From contig JAMPHP010000001.1 of the NCBI GenBank assembly GCA_023663365.1, forward strand, positions 395,829-459,828: a DNA stretch of 64,000 bases. Reading direction: 5' to 3'. The notes under the pieces are model-generated. The model did not search any database and was not told the origin of the DNA. It worked only from the letters and a program-made list of their open reading frames with translations. A program made the translations under genes and the position numbers. This stretch comes from Muribaculaceae bacterium (lineage in GTDB: Bacteria; Bacteroidota; Bacteroidia; Bacteroidales; Muribaculaceae). Positions 1 through 9,075 of this stretch are shown here, piece by piece (position 1 is the stretch's first letter; each line of letters starts with the position of its first letter).

Positions 1-1
1 G

Positions 2-72
2 AGGTACCAAGCAGAATCGAACTGCTGTGCTCGGTTTTGCAGACCGATGCCTAACCACTCGGCCATGGTACC
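2..72 (-). tRNA. tRNA-Cys (GCA)
   Basis: On the minus strand the sequence folds into a full cloverleaf: acceptor GGTACCA/TGGTACC, D arm closed by GCC/GGC, anticodon stem TCGGT/ACCGA with loop CTGCAAA (anticodon GCA), and T stem AGCAG/CTGCT. The discriminator base is U, as usual for tRNA-Cys. CCA does not appear to be encoded as far as the window edge shows. A promoter lies just upstream at 93-124. Confidence 0.97.
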
Positions 73-92
73 ATCGGGTGGGTTTGCGGGTG

Positions 93-124
93 CAAAGTTA
101 ATGCTTATTTTCTATCTATCCAAA
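93..124 (-). promoter_or_regulatory. Promoter of tRNA-Cys
   Basis: Read on the minus strand, TTTG (121-124), a 20-base spacer and TAACTTTG (93-100) match the Bacteroidota vegetative promoter consensus exactly. Transcription would start about 15 bases before the tRNA. Confidence 0.8.
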
Positions 125-138
125 TTTTTTGTGATTTT

Positions 139-642
139 TCAGCAAAAAAGACGCTGAAATATGATAGCGTCGGCATATTGCGTGCCACGGCGCAGCCAGG
201 AGCGCAAGCGACCGCAGCCCTTGAAGGCGCAGGCGGTGAAGAGTGCCCGCGAGGCGGCATTGTCCTCGGCTACCACGGCGGCCAGCTGATGTATGCCGAG
301 GGTAGATGAGGCGTAGAGGCAGAGCGCCTCAAGAGCCTGCTTGCCGTAGCCAAGGCCACGCTTGCCCTCGACGATGGCGATACCGACGAAGCCGCGGCGG
401 TTGCGCGGGTCGAAGTCGTAGATGTCGACGGCACCCACGCGCTCGCCCGAGGCGCTGTCGACGGCTATGAGCCGGAGCTGACGGGCGGCATAGATGTCGG
501 CATCGTAGCTGTTGATATACTCCCACAGCATCTGCCTGCTCACGGGAGCGGAGGCGAAAGAGCCTTCGCCGCAGGCTTCGGCACTCTCAAGGGTGAAGAG
601 GAAATCGAGGTCGGAGGGTTCGGGGGCGCGGAGTGTGAGCAT
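139..642 (-). CDS. GNAT family N-acetyltransferase
   Basis: A 167-residue single-domain GNAT protein, probably cytoplasmic, that would transfer an acetyl group from acetyl-CoA to an amine. The acetyl-CoA binding loop R-G-L-G-Y-G is at residues 95-100, after the central strand GFVGIAI. Before it come the acidic/aromatic strands typical of RimJ/RimL/SpeG-like proteins. The substrate (ribosomal protein N terminus, polyamine or other) cannot be told. It begins five bases after the recR stop codon and probably shares its transcript; no promoter of its own is visible. Confidence 0.85.
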   Translation of the reverse strand: MLTLRAPEPSDLDFLFTLESAEACGEGSFASAPVSRQMLWEYINSYDADIYAARQLRLIAVDSASGERVGAVDIYDFDPRNRRGFVGIAIVEGKRGLGYGKQALEALCLYASSTLGIHQLAAVVAEDNAASRALFTACAFKGCGRLRSWLRRGTQYADAIIFQRLFC

Positions 643-647
643 GGTTT

Positions 648-1265
648 CTATAGTTCAAAGAGGGTGCGGGCCAGGATAGAGCGCGCGAGGGTGGCTTCGT
701 CGGTATATTCTATTTCGTTGCCCACGCTCACGCCGCGGGCAAGCTGTGTGATTTTGAGGTCGGGGGCCGTGCGTGTGAGCAGGCGGTAGAGGTAGAAGTT
801 TGTGGTGTCGGCCTCGACGGTGGCGCCCGTGGCGAGGATTACCTCGTCGATGCCTCCCTGAGCCACCCGCTCGGTGAGCGACGCTATCTCGAGAGCGTCG
901 GGGCCTATGCCGTCGACGGGTGATATAAGGCCGCCGAGCACGTGGTAGAGGCCGAAGTACTGGCGGGTGTTCTCGATGCTCATCACGTCTTTGACATTCT
1001 CGACCACGCATACCACCGATTGCTGCCTCTGCGGCGAGGCGCAGATGGGGCATAGCTCTTCCTCGCTGATGTTGTGGCATAGGCGGCAGTAGCGGATGTC
1101 GCTGCGGAGCCTTATCAAGGCCTCGCCCAGGCCGTTGGCTTCCTCTGCGGGTCGCCGCAGGAGGTGCAGGGCAAAGCGCAGGGCTGTCTTGCGGCCTATG
1201 CCCGGCAGGCGGGAGAGCGCTGTCACGGCGTTTTCGAGCAATACAGATGAAAATTCCTGTTCCAT
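648..1265 (-). CDS. recR: Recombination mediator RecR
   Basis: RecR works with RecO and RecF to load RecA on gapped DNA. The 205-residue protein has the helix-hairpin-helix PGIGRKTA at 21-28, a Cys4 zinc finger (C60, C63, C72, C75) and a Toprim domain from about residue 83. The ATG at 1265 was chosen because it gives the usual RecR N terminus and length; an upstream in-frame start would add 11 atypical residues. The GNAT gene follows directly. recF lies elsewhere in this window, at 24469-25584. Confidence 0.96.
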   Translation of the reverse strand: MEQEFSSVLLENAVTALSRLPGIGRKTALRFALHLLRRPAEEANGLGEALIRLRSDIRYCRLCHNISEEELCPICASPQRQQSVVCVVENVKDVMSIENTRQYFGLYHVLGGLISPVDGIGPDALEIASLTERVAQGGIDEVILATGATVEADTTNFYLYRLLTRTAPDLKITQLARGVSVGNEIEYTDEATLARSILARTLFEL

Positions 1266-1334
1266 AGAGCGAAGATAGCCATTTTTTTCGGATTGCACAA
1301 ACGGCAGCCTGGCCGCCTGTGGTATTTTGAAAGA

Positions 1335-1380
1335 AAAATTGTCCTGTTTTTCTTCTAAACGGGCTTAAAACGACAATTTT
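1335..1380. promoter_or_regulatory. Inverted repeat next to the efflux operon promoter
   Basis: AAAATTGTC (1335-1343) and GACAATTTT (1372-1380) form perfect 9-base arms 28 bases apart, ending two bases before the -33 TTG of the efflux promoter. The placement fits an operator, but no regulator gene is adjacent, so this is inference. Confidence 0.35.
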
Positions 1381-1381
1381 A

Positions 1382-1412
1382 TTGGTGGAAATTGGAAGAA
1401 ATATTATTTTTG
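1382..1412 (+). promoter_or_regulatory. Promoter of the RND efflux operon
   Basis: TTG at 1382-1384, a 20-base spacer and TATTTTTG at 1405-1412 match the Bacteroidota consensus. The predicted transcript has a leader of about 37 bases before the ATG at 1456. Confidence 0.7.
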
Positions 1413-1455
1413 CACTCGATTTTTCGCTTAGTAATCTACAAATCAATTTTATCAC

Positions 1456-2874
1456 ATGAATTTCAGAACCAAGGCCATAGCAGCAGCCATGCTCACAGCC
1501 TCCTCCGTGATGGCACAGAGCGCTCCCGTGCTAAGCCTCGATGATTGCTTGCAAATTGCGCTCTCCGACAATCCCACCGTGCAGGTGGCCGATATGGAGG
1601 TGAAGCGCATGGACTATTCCCGCCGCGATGTGATAGGCCAGCTGCTGCCCTCGATCGACTTTTCGGGCAGCTACAGCCGCACTCTCGAGAAGCAGGTGAT
1701 GTATATGAACATGGACGACTTCGGTGGTATGGGCGGCATGGGCGGCTCTACCGGCGGAAGCGAGGGCGACGAAGCTCCAAGCCGCGCCGGATCGGGCTCG
1801 GGTGGTGGCATCAAGGTGGGCCTCGACAATTCATACTCGCTCGGCTTCTCCGCTTCGATGCCCCTTATAGCGCCGCAGCTGTGGAAGAGCATCGGTGTGA
1901 CCGACACGCAGATTGCCCGCAGCCTTGAAGCCGCACGCCAGAGCAGGCAGGCCCTCGTGAGTCAGGTGAAGAGCGCATTCTACACCCTTCTGCTGGCCGA
2001 GGACTCGCGCAAGGTAATTCAGGAGAGCTACGACATGGCTGCCCTCACACACGAGATATACTCCAAGCAGTATGCCGCAGGTGCGGCGTCGGACTACGAC
2101 GTGCTCCGCACATCAGTGGCCATGAAGAATGTGGAGCCCGAGCTGCTTCAGGCCGACATCGCCATCCGCCAGGCCCGCCTTCAGCTCCTGCTGCTGATGG
2201 GCGTGGACTCTAATTTCGATTTCTCCGTCACCGACCGCCTCGCCAACTACGAGTCCACGATGTACGAAGAAACCCTCTCGAAGCTCTCCACAGACTACAG
2301 CGGCAATGCCGACCTCCGCCTCCTCGACCTCGACACAAAGGTGCTCGAGAAAAACCTCACCGTGCAGAAGCTCGCCTTCTCGCCCACTCTGGCTCTGGCG
2401 GCAAACTACAACTGGACCACGATGAACAACGGCTCACCCTTCAAGAACCTGCGGTGGACGCCTTACTCCTCGGTGGGACTCTCGCTGAGCATACCCTTAT
2501 TCCAGGGTGGCCGACGCTACAATGCCGTGAAGCAGACTTCCCTCCAGATGGAAGAGCTGCGCCTGCAGCGCGAGAACCTCGAGCGCAGCGTGGCTATGCA
2601 AGTGGAGATAGCCACCGACAATATCAAAATCAACGTGAAGCAGATAGCGTCGTGCTCCGAGAGCGTGCGCCAGGCCGACCGCGCACACTCAATCATGGAG
2701 AAGAGCTTCGACATCGGCGCTGCAAGCTACCTCGACCTCCGCGACAGTGAGCTCGCCCTCACACGCGCCCGCCTGGCCTACTTCCAGGCTATCTACAACT
2801 ATCTGGTAGCCAACAGCGACCTCGAGCTCCTCCTCGGCACCGCTCCCGTCGACCAATACACAAAAGCAAACTAA
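1456..2874 (+). CDS. TolC-family outer membrane efflux channel
   Basis: First gene of a tripartite efflux operon; it would form the trimeric outer-membrane exit duct for the adaptor and pump encoded next. The 472-residue protein has a signal peptide (about 1-21, ending SVMAQ) and two TolC-type repeats of long helices and strands. An unusual Gly/Met-rich, Ser-rich insertion sits at about residues 90-122, where an extracellular loop is expected. Length and layout fit the family. The substrate cannot be deduced. The adaptor gene starts 23 bases downstream. Confidence 0.93.
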   Translation: MNFRTKAIAAAMLTASSVMAQSAPVLSLDDCLQIALSDNPTVQVADMEVKRMDYSRRDVIGQLLPSIDFSGSYSRTLEKQVMYMNMDDFGGMGGMGGSTGGSEGDEAPSRAGSGSGGGIKVGLDNSYSLGFSASMPLIAPQLWKSIGVTDTQIARSLEAARQSRQALVSQVKSAFYTLLLAEDSRKVIQESYDMAALTHEIYSKQYAAGAASDYDVLRTSVAMKNVEPELLQADIAIRQARLQLLLLMGVDSNFDFSVTDRLANYESTMYEETLSKLSTDYSGNADLRLLDLDTKVLEKNLTVQKLAFSPTLALAANYNWTTMNNGSPFKNLRWTPYSSVGLSLSIPLFQGGRRYNAVKQTSLQMEELRLQRENLERSVAMQVEIATDNIKINVKQIASCSESVRQADRAHSIMEKSFDIGAASYLDLRDSELALTRARLAYFQAIYNYLVANSDLELLLGTAPVDQYTKAN

Positions 2875-2897
2875 TTTTCGCAAATCATCACAGCCCA

Positions 2898-3908
2898 ATG
2901 AAAGCTATATACTATATCGCCGCCGCAGCGCTGATGTCTGCTATGGCATCCTGCTCCAAGGAGCAGGCCGTCGTGGAGCACGAAGAAGAGCTCCCCATCG
3001 TCACCGTGGATGTGGCTCACCGCATCGAAGTGCCGCAGAAAAAGACCTACACGGCTAATGTCGAGGCCGAAAACCTCAACAACATCTCTCCGGCCACTCC
3101 GAACCGTATCAAGAAAATCAATGTCGAGGTAGGCGACCACGTGCGCGCCGGCCAGGAACTCGTAGTGCTCGACTCCTCCAATATCGACCAACTCCGCATC
3201 AACCTCGAGCAGATTGAGCGCGAGTACAAGCGTGCCGCCCAGCTCCTCGAGATCGGTGCCGGCACACAGCAGGCCGTCGACCAGCTCAAAGCCCAGCTCG
3301 ATGCCGCCCGCTCGCAGTACGACAACATCCTCGAGAACACCGTGCTCCGCTCACCCGTAACCGGCGTGGTCACTGCACGCAACTACGACCCCGGCGACAT
3401 GACCGGCAACCTGCCCGTCCTTTCCGTGGGCCAGCTCACCCCGGTAGTGAAGGTTATCATCAATATCAGCGAGAACGACCTCGCCACTGTCCGCGCCGGT
3501 ATGCCCGTGGCAATCTCCTTCGATGCCTTCCCCGGCCGCACCTTCGACGGCACCGTGCAGCGCATCTATCCCACAGTCGATCCCGCCACACGCACATTCT
3601 CCGTGGAGGTGCGCATCCCCAACCCCGACGGTGCCATCAAGCCCGGTATGTTTGCCCGCGTGGCAATCGACCTCGGCTCGCAGCAGAACGTCGTAGTCCC
3701 CGACCGCGCCGTTGTCAAGCAGACAGGCTCCGGCAATAAATACGTCTACACCCTCCACAATGGTATCGTGAGCTACCGCCGCGTGACTCTCGGCCAGCGC
3801 TTCGACACCACCTACGAGCTCCTCGACGGCATCGACGACGGCGACACCGTAGTTATCACGGGTCAGACACGACTTGCCGACGGCGTGCCGGTCGAAGTCA
3901 AGCAATAA
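2898..3908 (+). CDS. RND efflux periplasmic adaptor (membrane fusion protein)
   Basis: Lipid-anchored adaptor bridging the pump and the TolC-like channel. The 336-residue protein has a signal peptide with a lipobox (SAMASC) near residue 19. A biotinyl-lipoyl half (INVEVGDHVRAGQEL), a helical hairpin (about 95-150), the second lipoyl half (SPVTGVVTARNYDPGD) and a beta-barrel domain ending near residue 290 follow. It lies between the channel and pump genes, in the standard operon order. A 33-base AT-rich gap containing an AATTATAAATTA-like stretch separates it from the pump gene. Confidence 0.94.
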   Translation: MKAIYYIAAAALMSAMASCSKEQAVVEHEEELPIVTVDVAHRIEVPQKKTYTANVEAENLNNISPATPNRIKKINVEVGDHVRAGQELVVLDSSNIDQLRINLEQIEREYKRAAQLLEIGAGTQQAVDQLKAQLDAARSQYDNILENTVLRSPVTGVVTARNYDPGDMTGNLPVLSVGQLTPVVKVIINISENDLATVRAGMPVAISFDAFPGRTFDGTVQRIYPTVDPATRTFSVEVRIPNPDGAIKPGMFARVAIDLGSQQNVVVPDRAVVKQTGSGNKYVYTLHNGIVSYRRVTLGQRFDTTYELLDGIDDGDTVVITGQTRLADGVPVEVKQ

Positions 3909-3941
3909 ATCCGAATTATAAATTACAAATCATAAACTGAG

Positions 3942-6900
3942 ATGAGTCTATACGGCAGCGCGGTGAAGCGCCCCATCATGACCACACTGTGCTTCGTGGC
4001 TGTGGTCATCCTGGGTGTGTTCTCACTAAATAAACTCCCCATCGACCTCTATCCCGACATCGAGACCAACACCATCATGGTGATGACCACCTATGCCGGT
4101 GCGAGCGCACAGGATATAGAGCAGAATGTGACCCGTCCGCTCGAGAATGTGCTCAATGCAGTCAACGACCTCAAGCACATCACATCGAAGTCGCGCGAGA
4201 ATATATCGGTAATCACCCTCGAGTTCGAGTACGGCAAAGACATCGACGTGCTCACCAACGACGTGCGCGACAAACTCGATATGGTGTCGTCGCAGCTCCC
4301 CGACGATGCCGAGAACCCCATTATCTTCAAGTTCTCCACCGACATGATTCCTATCATCATGCTCTCGGTGCAGGCGTCCGAAAGTATGCCCGGCCTCTAC
4401 AAAATCCTCGACGATGCCGTGGCAAACCCGCTGGCGCGCATCAACGGCGTGGGCTCTGTGTCGATCTCAGGTGCGCCCAAGCGCGAAATACATATCTACG
4501 TCGACCCCGTGCGCCTCGAGGCTTACAACCTCACCGTGGAGCAGATTGGCTCCATCATCAGCGCCGAGAACCGCAATATCCCCGGCGGCTCATTCGACAT
4601 CGGCTCCGACACTTACGCCCTCCGTGTGCAGGGTGAGTTCACCTCGTCCGACCAGATGGCCGACATCGTGGTATCGACTGCCGGCGGACGCACCGTGTAC
4701 CTCCGCGACGTGGCCCGAATCGAGGACTCGCTCGAGGAGCGCACTCAGGAGACCTACAACAACGGCGTGCAAGGTGCCATGATCGTGATACAGAAGCAGA
4801 GCGGCGCAAACTCCGTGGAAATCTCCGACAAGGTGCTCGAGATGCTACCCTCGCTCCAAAAACGTCTCCCCACCGACGTGAAGCTGGGCGTGATTGTCGA
4901 TACTTCCGACAACATCCGCAACACCATCGCCTCCCTCGTCGAGACGGTGCTCTACGCACTTCTCTTCGTGGTCATTGTGGTGTTCTTCTTCCTTGGCCGC
5001 TGGCGTGCCACGCTCATCATCACCATCACAATCCCGATTTCGCTCATAGCGTCGTTTATCTACCTCTACGCCACGGGCAATACGCTGAATATCGTGTCGC
5101 TGTCGGCACTCTCGATTTCAATCGGTATGGTGGTCGACGATGCCATCGTGGTGCTCGAGAACGTGACCACGCACATTGAGCGAGGGTCCGACCCGAAGCA
5201 GGCGGCCGTGCACGGCACCAACGAGGTGGCCGTGTCGGTAATAGCCTCTACGCTCACCCTTATCGCCGTATTCTTCCCTCTCACCCTCGTCACCGGTATG
5301 ACAGGCGTGCTCTTCCGTCAGCTCGGCTGGATGGTCACCATCATGATGATTATCTCCACCACCTGCGCACTCTCGCTCACGCCTATGCTGTGCTCACTGC
5401 TTCTGCGCCGCGTCAACCACCACGGTAAAATCTACACTCTGCTCTTCACACCCGTCAACCGCGGCCTCGATGCCTTCGACCGCGGCTACGGCAAGCTGCT
5501 CACATGGGTGGTAGGCCACAAGATGATTACCTTCGTGCTCTGTATCGCCACTTTCGTGGGCTCGCTCTTCCTCATGAAGCAAGTGGGCACCGAGTTCTTC
5601 CCCACCGCCGACGATGCCCGTATGCGTGTGAGCCTCGAGCTGCCTATCGGCACACGCGTGGAGATTGCCAAGGAGAGCAGCGCCCGCCTCACAAAGATGT
5701 GGAAGGAGAAGTACCCCGAGATGATGACCATAAACTACACCACCGGCACCGCTTCAAGCGACAATACCTTTGCCTCGCTCAGCGACAACGGCCCGCACAT
5801 CATCTCCATGAACATTCGCCTCACCGACCCCGGCGACCGCGACCGCTCCATCACCGAGATTGCGGCTCTCATGCGCGAGGACCTCAAGGAATTCCCCGAG
5901 TTCAAGAAAGCACAGGTATCGGTAGGCGGCATGGGCGGCGGCATGGGCGGCCAGGCAAGTATCGACTACGAGATTTTCGGCTACGACTTCAATGAGACCG
6001 ACTCGGTGGCACGTATGCTTCGCGACGCCCTTATGAAAATCCCCGGCACTGCCGACGTGATCATTTCGCGCTCCGACTATCAGCCTGAGTACCAGGTCGA
6101 CTTCGACCGCGAGAAGCTCGCCCTCTACGGCCTCAACCTCTCCACCGCGGCAACATACCTCCGCAACCGCATCAACGGTCAGCTCGCATCGCAGTTCCGT
6201 GAGGACGGCGAGGAGTACGACATCAAAGTGATGTATGCTCCCGAGAGCCGCACCACACTGGCCGACATCGAGAACATCCTCATCTACAACTCCGCCGGAA
6301 AGGCCGTGCGTGTGCGCGACGTAGGCACCGTGGTGGAGCGATTTACGCCCCCCACCATCGAGCGCAAGGACCGCGAGCGCGTGGTCACAGTGTCGACTTT
6401 CGTGCAGGATGTGCCTATGAGCCAGATTGTGGAGGCTTCGCAGAAGGCCATCGACAAGATGGATATTCCGCAGGGCATCAACATAGAGCTCTCAGGCAGC
6501 TATGAGGACCAGCAGGATTCATTCGCCGACCTCCTCACTCTTGCCGTGCTCATCATCATTCTCGTGTATATAGTGATGGCGGCCCAATTCGAGAGCTACA
6601 CCTACCCCGGCATCATCATGACATCGCTCCTCTTCGCATTCTCGGGCGTGTTCATCATCCTTTGGATGACAGGCCACACCCTCAATGTGATGAGTATGAT
6701 CGGCGCCATCATGCTTATCGGTATTGTGGTGAAGAACGGTATCGTGCTCATCGACTATATCTCGCTCAACCGCGAGCGTGGCATGTCGATACGCCGTGCC
6801 GTGATCGACGGCGGCGAGTCGCGTCTGCGCCCCGTGGTGATGACCACCCTCACCACCATCCTCGGCATGGTGCCTATGGCCGTGGGCACAGGCCAGGGTG

Positions 6901-7082
6901 CCGAGATGTGGCGGCCTATGGGTACTGCCGTGATCGGTGGCCTCACCTTCTCCACCATCCTCACCCTGCTCTTCGTGCCGATGCTCTACTGTGTATTCGC
7001 CGGCCGCGGAATTAAAAACCAGCGTCGCAAGCACCGCAAGGCTCTTGCCGCTGCGAATAAGATGGCATACAAAACTAATTAA
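3942..7082 (+). CDS. RND efflux permease (AcrB/HAE1 type)
   Basis: Inner-membrane proton-driven pump of 1046 residues, full length for the hydrophobe/amphiphile efflux family. The N terminus carries the typical first membrane helix after the KRPIM motif. Two large periplasmic loops and twelve membrane segments follow. TM4 contains GMVVDDAIVVLENV, whose paired Asp are the family's proton-relay residues. A Gly/Met-rich stretch (GGMGGGMGG) lies in the second periplasmic loop, recalling the Gly/Met-rich loop of the partner channel. Drug or bile-salt export is a reasonable guess only. Confidence 0.96.
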   Translation: MSLYGSAVKRPIMTTLCFVAVVILGVFSLNKLPIDLYPDIETNTIMVMTTYAGASAQDIEQNVTRPLENVLNAVNDLKHITSKSRENISVITLEFEYGKDIDVLTNDVRDKLDMVSSQLPDDAENPIIFKFSTDMIPIIMLSVQASESMPGLYKILDDAVANPLARINGVGSVSISGAPKREIHIYVDPVRLEAYNLTVEQIGSIISAENRNIPGGSFDIGSDTYALRVQGEFTSSDQMADIVVSTAGGRTVYLRDVARIEDSLEERTQETYNNGVQGAMIVIQKQSGANSVEISDKVLEMLPSLQKRLPTDVKLGVIVDTSDNIRNTIASLVETVLYALLFVVIVVFFFLGRWRATLIITITIPISLIASFIYLYATGNTLNIVSLSALSISIGMVVDDAIVVLENVTTHIERGSDPKQAAVHGTNEVAVSVIASTLTLIAVFFPLTLVTGMTGVLFRQLGWMVTIMMIISTTCALSLTPMLCSLLLRRVNHHGKIYTLLFTPVNRGLDAFDRGYGKLLTWVVGHKMITFVLCIATFVGSLFLMKQVGTEFFPTADDARMRVSLELPIGTRVEIAKESSARLTKMWKEKYPEMMTINYTTGTASSDNTFASLSDNGPHIISMNIRLTDPGDRDRSITEIAALMREDLKEFPEFKKAQVSVGGMGGGMGGQASIDYEIFGYDFNETDSVARMLRDALMKIPGTADVIISRSDYQPEYQVDFDREKLALYGLNLSTAATYLRNRINGQLASQFREDGEEYDIKVMYAPESRTTLADIENILIYNSAGKAVRVRDVGTVVERFTPPTIERKDRERVVTVSTFVQDVPMSQIVEASQKAIDKMDIPQGINIELSGSYEDQQDSFADLLTLAVLIIILVYIVMAAQFESYTYPGIIMTSLLFAFSGVFIILWMTGHTLNVMSMIGAIMLIGIVVKNGIVLIDYISLNRERGMSIRRAVIDGGESRLRPVVMTTLTTILGMVPMAVGTGQGAEMWRPMGTAVIGGLTFSTILTLLFVPMLYCVFAGRGIKNQRRKHRKALAAANKMAYKTN

Positions 7083-7159
7083 GCTTTGATCAACCTCTTT
7101 GACGAATTGAAATTACCCTTGGCCTCGGAGAATTTTGAAACGTCCTCTAAATCAACGCT

Positions 7160-8671
7160 ATGAAGAAATACATCAGGCTCATTCCGGCTCTCTTCCTGAT
7201 ACTCTCCATCGGGGCTTCGGGCAAAAACTACTATATTGACCCTGCCGGCGGCAGCGACAATGCCGACGGCCGTGCCCCTCAGCAGGCCTGGCAGACTATC
7301 GCGCCCCTTGCTGACGTCACCCTTCAGAGGGGCGACTCGCTCCTCTTCAAGCGGGGCACCGAATATCACGGACAAGTGCGACTGTCGGCTTCGGGTAAGC
7401 CCGGCGGCAAGATTGTTGTGGGTGCTTACGGCACCGGCGACAAGCCGAAAATCGTGGCGCCCGACAAGTCGGACTTCGCCGTCGAAATCCGTAATTCCAA
7501 CCACCTTACCCTCTGCGACCTAGAGGTAGTGAACACCGGCAGCAAGCGTCTCGCAGGCCGCACCGGCGTAAAGGTAGTGGCCGAGGACTGCGGAGTGTCG
7601 GCCGACATCACCCTGAGTCGCCTTTACATCCACGATGTAAACGGCAGCCTTGTGAAGCAGGAAGGAGGCGGGTCGGGCCTCTTTATAGTGAACGGAGGCA
7701 AGAGCGTGCCGAGCATCTTCGACGGCCTCCTCATCGAGGATTGCGTAATCCGCCGCTGCGAGCGAAACGCCATAATATGGTCAGGCATAGCAAACCGCGC
7801 CAAGTGGAATCCCAACCGCGGTGTTGTGGTGCGCCGCAACCTTATCGACCAAGTGCCCGGCGACGGCATCGTGCCTATAGGCTGCGACGGCGCAATCATT
7901 GAGTACAACGTGATGCGCGACTGCCCCGGCATCCTCCCCCACACCGAGGCGGCGGCCGGCATCTGGCCTTGGAGCTGCGACAACACCATTGTCCGCTTCA
8001 ATGAAGTGAGCGGCCACAAAGCCCCCTGGGATGCCCAAGGCTTCGACTCCGACTACAACTGCACCAACACCGTGATACAGTACAACTACAGCCACGACAA
8101 TGACGGCGGTATGGTGCTGATCTGCAACTCGGGCACCGACCGAGGCGTGGGCAACAGAGGCACAGTGGTAGAGTACAACGTGAGCATCAACGATGCCATC
8201 CGCCCCCGCGGCACACGCGCCGGCATCTTCGCGCCGAGCATCCACATAGGCGGCCCGGTGCGCGACACCCGCGTCAGCCGCAATATCCTCCACGTCAATC
8301 CCAAGGCCGAGACCTTCATGGACCGAAGCATCATCACCTCCGACTCCTGGGATGGTTATGCCGACTCCACCCTTTTCGAGGAGAACGTGTTCTTCGTGCC
8401 CGAACAGTCAGCTTTCCGCATGACCGAATCCACCGCCAACACATTCCGCGGCAACTATTACATCGGCTCTTTCATCGACAAGCCCGCCGACGGCGACGGC
8501 CACTACGACTCGGCCTTCTACCGCACCCTCACCGGCGGCGACATCACCGGCTTCAGCGGCCTCGACGGTCTCTTCGACACCCTCCCCATCGCCGACGGCC
8601 GTGCAGTGTTGAAGGCAGTCAACCCCGAGCGTATCGAAGATTTTTTCAGCCACATGGCCGACAGTAAGTAA
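7160..8671 (+). CDS. Secreted right-handed parallel beta-helix protein
   Basis: A 503-residue protein with a signal peptide (about 1-21), then the opening YYIDPAGGSDNADGR typical of pectate-lyase-like beta-helix proteins in Bacteroidota. Many coil repeats with N-x-I/V-x-x-N ladders follow (about 85-450). Such folds are found in polysaccharide lyases, hydrolases and epimerases, but no catalytic signature could be assigned, so the substrate is unknown. It sits 77 bases downstream of the efflux pump, on the same strand; whether it shares that transcript is unclear. Confidence 0.8.
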   Translation: MKKYIRLIPALFLILSIGASGKNYYIDPAGGSDNADGRAPQQAWQTIAPLADVTLQRGDSLLFKRGTEYHGQVRLSASGKPGGKIVVGAYGTGDKPKIVAPDKSDFAVEIRNSNHLTLCDLEVVNTGSKRLAGRTGVKVVAEDCGVSADITLSRLYIHDVNGSLVKQEGGGSGLFIVNGGKSVPSIFDGLLIEDCVIRRCERNAIIWSGIANRAKWNPNRGVVVRRNLIDQVPGDGIVPIGCDGAIIEYNVMRDCPGILPHTEAAAGIWPWSCDNTIVRFNEVSGHKAPWDAQGFDSDYNCTNTVIQYNYSHDNDGGMVLICNSGTDRGVGNRGTVVEYNVSINDAIRPRGTRAGIFAPSIHIGGPVRDTRVSRNILHVNPKAETFMDRSIITSDSWDGYADSTLFEENVFFVPEQSAFRMTESTANTFRGNYYIGSFIDKPADGDGHYDSAFYRTLTGGDITGFSGLDGLFDTLPIADGRAVLKAVNPERIEDFFSHMADSK

Positions 8672-8693
8672 CATCTATTAAGACTATTCGACA

Positions 8694-8987
8694 ATGAAAA
8701 CAATATTCATAGCATTTGATCAGGCGCACTACGAGCGTATCGTCGAGATGCTCGAGCGCTCCAACTGCCGCGGATTCACGGCCTGGGATCAGGTCACCGG
8801 CCGTGGAAGCGTCGACGGAGAGCCCCACTACGGCTCCCACGCATGGCCCTCGATGGCGTCGGCCATCCTCACTGTGGTGGAGGACCATCGTGTCGACACC
8901 GTGCTCTCACGCCTGCGCGCTTTCAATGAAGAGCGCCCCAAGCTCGGCCTACGGGCTTTTGTATGGAACGTTGAGGAGCAAATCTGA
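8694..8987 (+). CDS. Small PII-like/CutA-like protein
   Basis: A 97-residue cytoplasmic protein with the alternating pattern of a PII/CutA ferredoxin-like fold: strand MKTIFIAFD, helix AHYERIVEMLERS, strand RGFTAWDQVTGRG, a loop with HYGSHAWPSM, strand ASAILTVVED, and helix VDTVLSRLRAFNEE. The family relationship is inferred from this pattern. PII-like small proteins are known next to RND and other transporter genes, where they may sense a ligand. Here the efflux operon lies upstream with only the beta-helix gene between. The ligand is unknown. Confidence 0.6.
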   Translation: MKTIFIAFDQAHYERIVEMLERSNCRGFTAWDQVTGRGSVDGEPHYGSHAWPSMASAILTVVEDHRVDTVLSRLRAFNEERPKLGLRAFVWNVEEQI

Positions 8988-8996
8988 TGCGTTTCG

Positions 8997-9028
8997 TTTG
9001 GCGGCTTCGCCAAAAAGTTGTATCTTTG
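8997..9028 (+). promoter_or_regulatory. Promoter of the M6 protease gene
   Basis: TTTG (8997-9000), 20 bases, then TATCTTTG (9021-9028): an exact consensus match. The predicted leader is about 42 bases. Confidence 0.8.
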
Positions 9029-9075
9029 CGTGCTTCCGTGGCATTTCGACCGCGAAGCAAAGATACATCTGACAA

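Noticed and set aside
655..1455. 266-codon minus-strand ORF overlapping recR
   Set aside because: Arg/Pro/His-rich out-of-frame shadow of recR.
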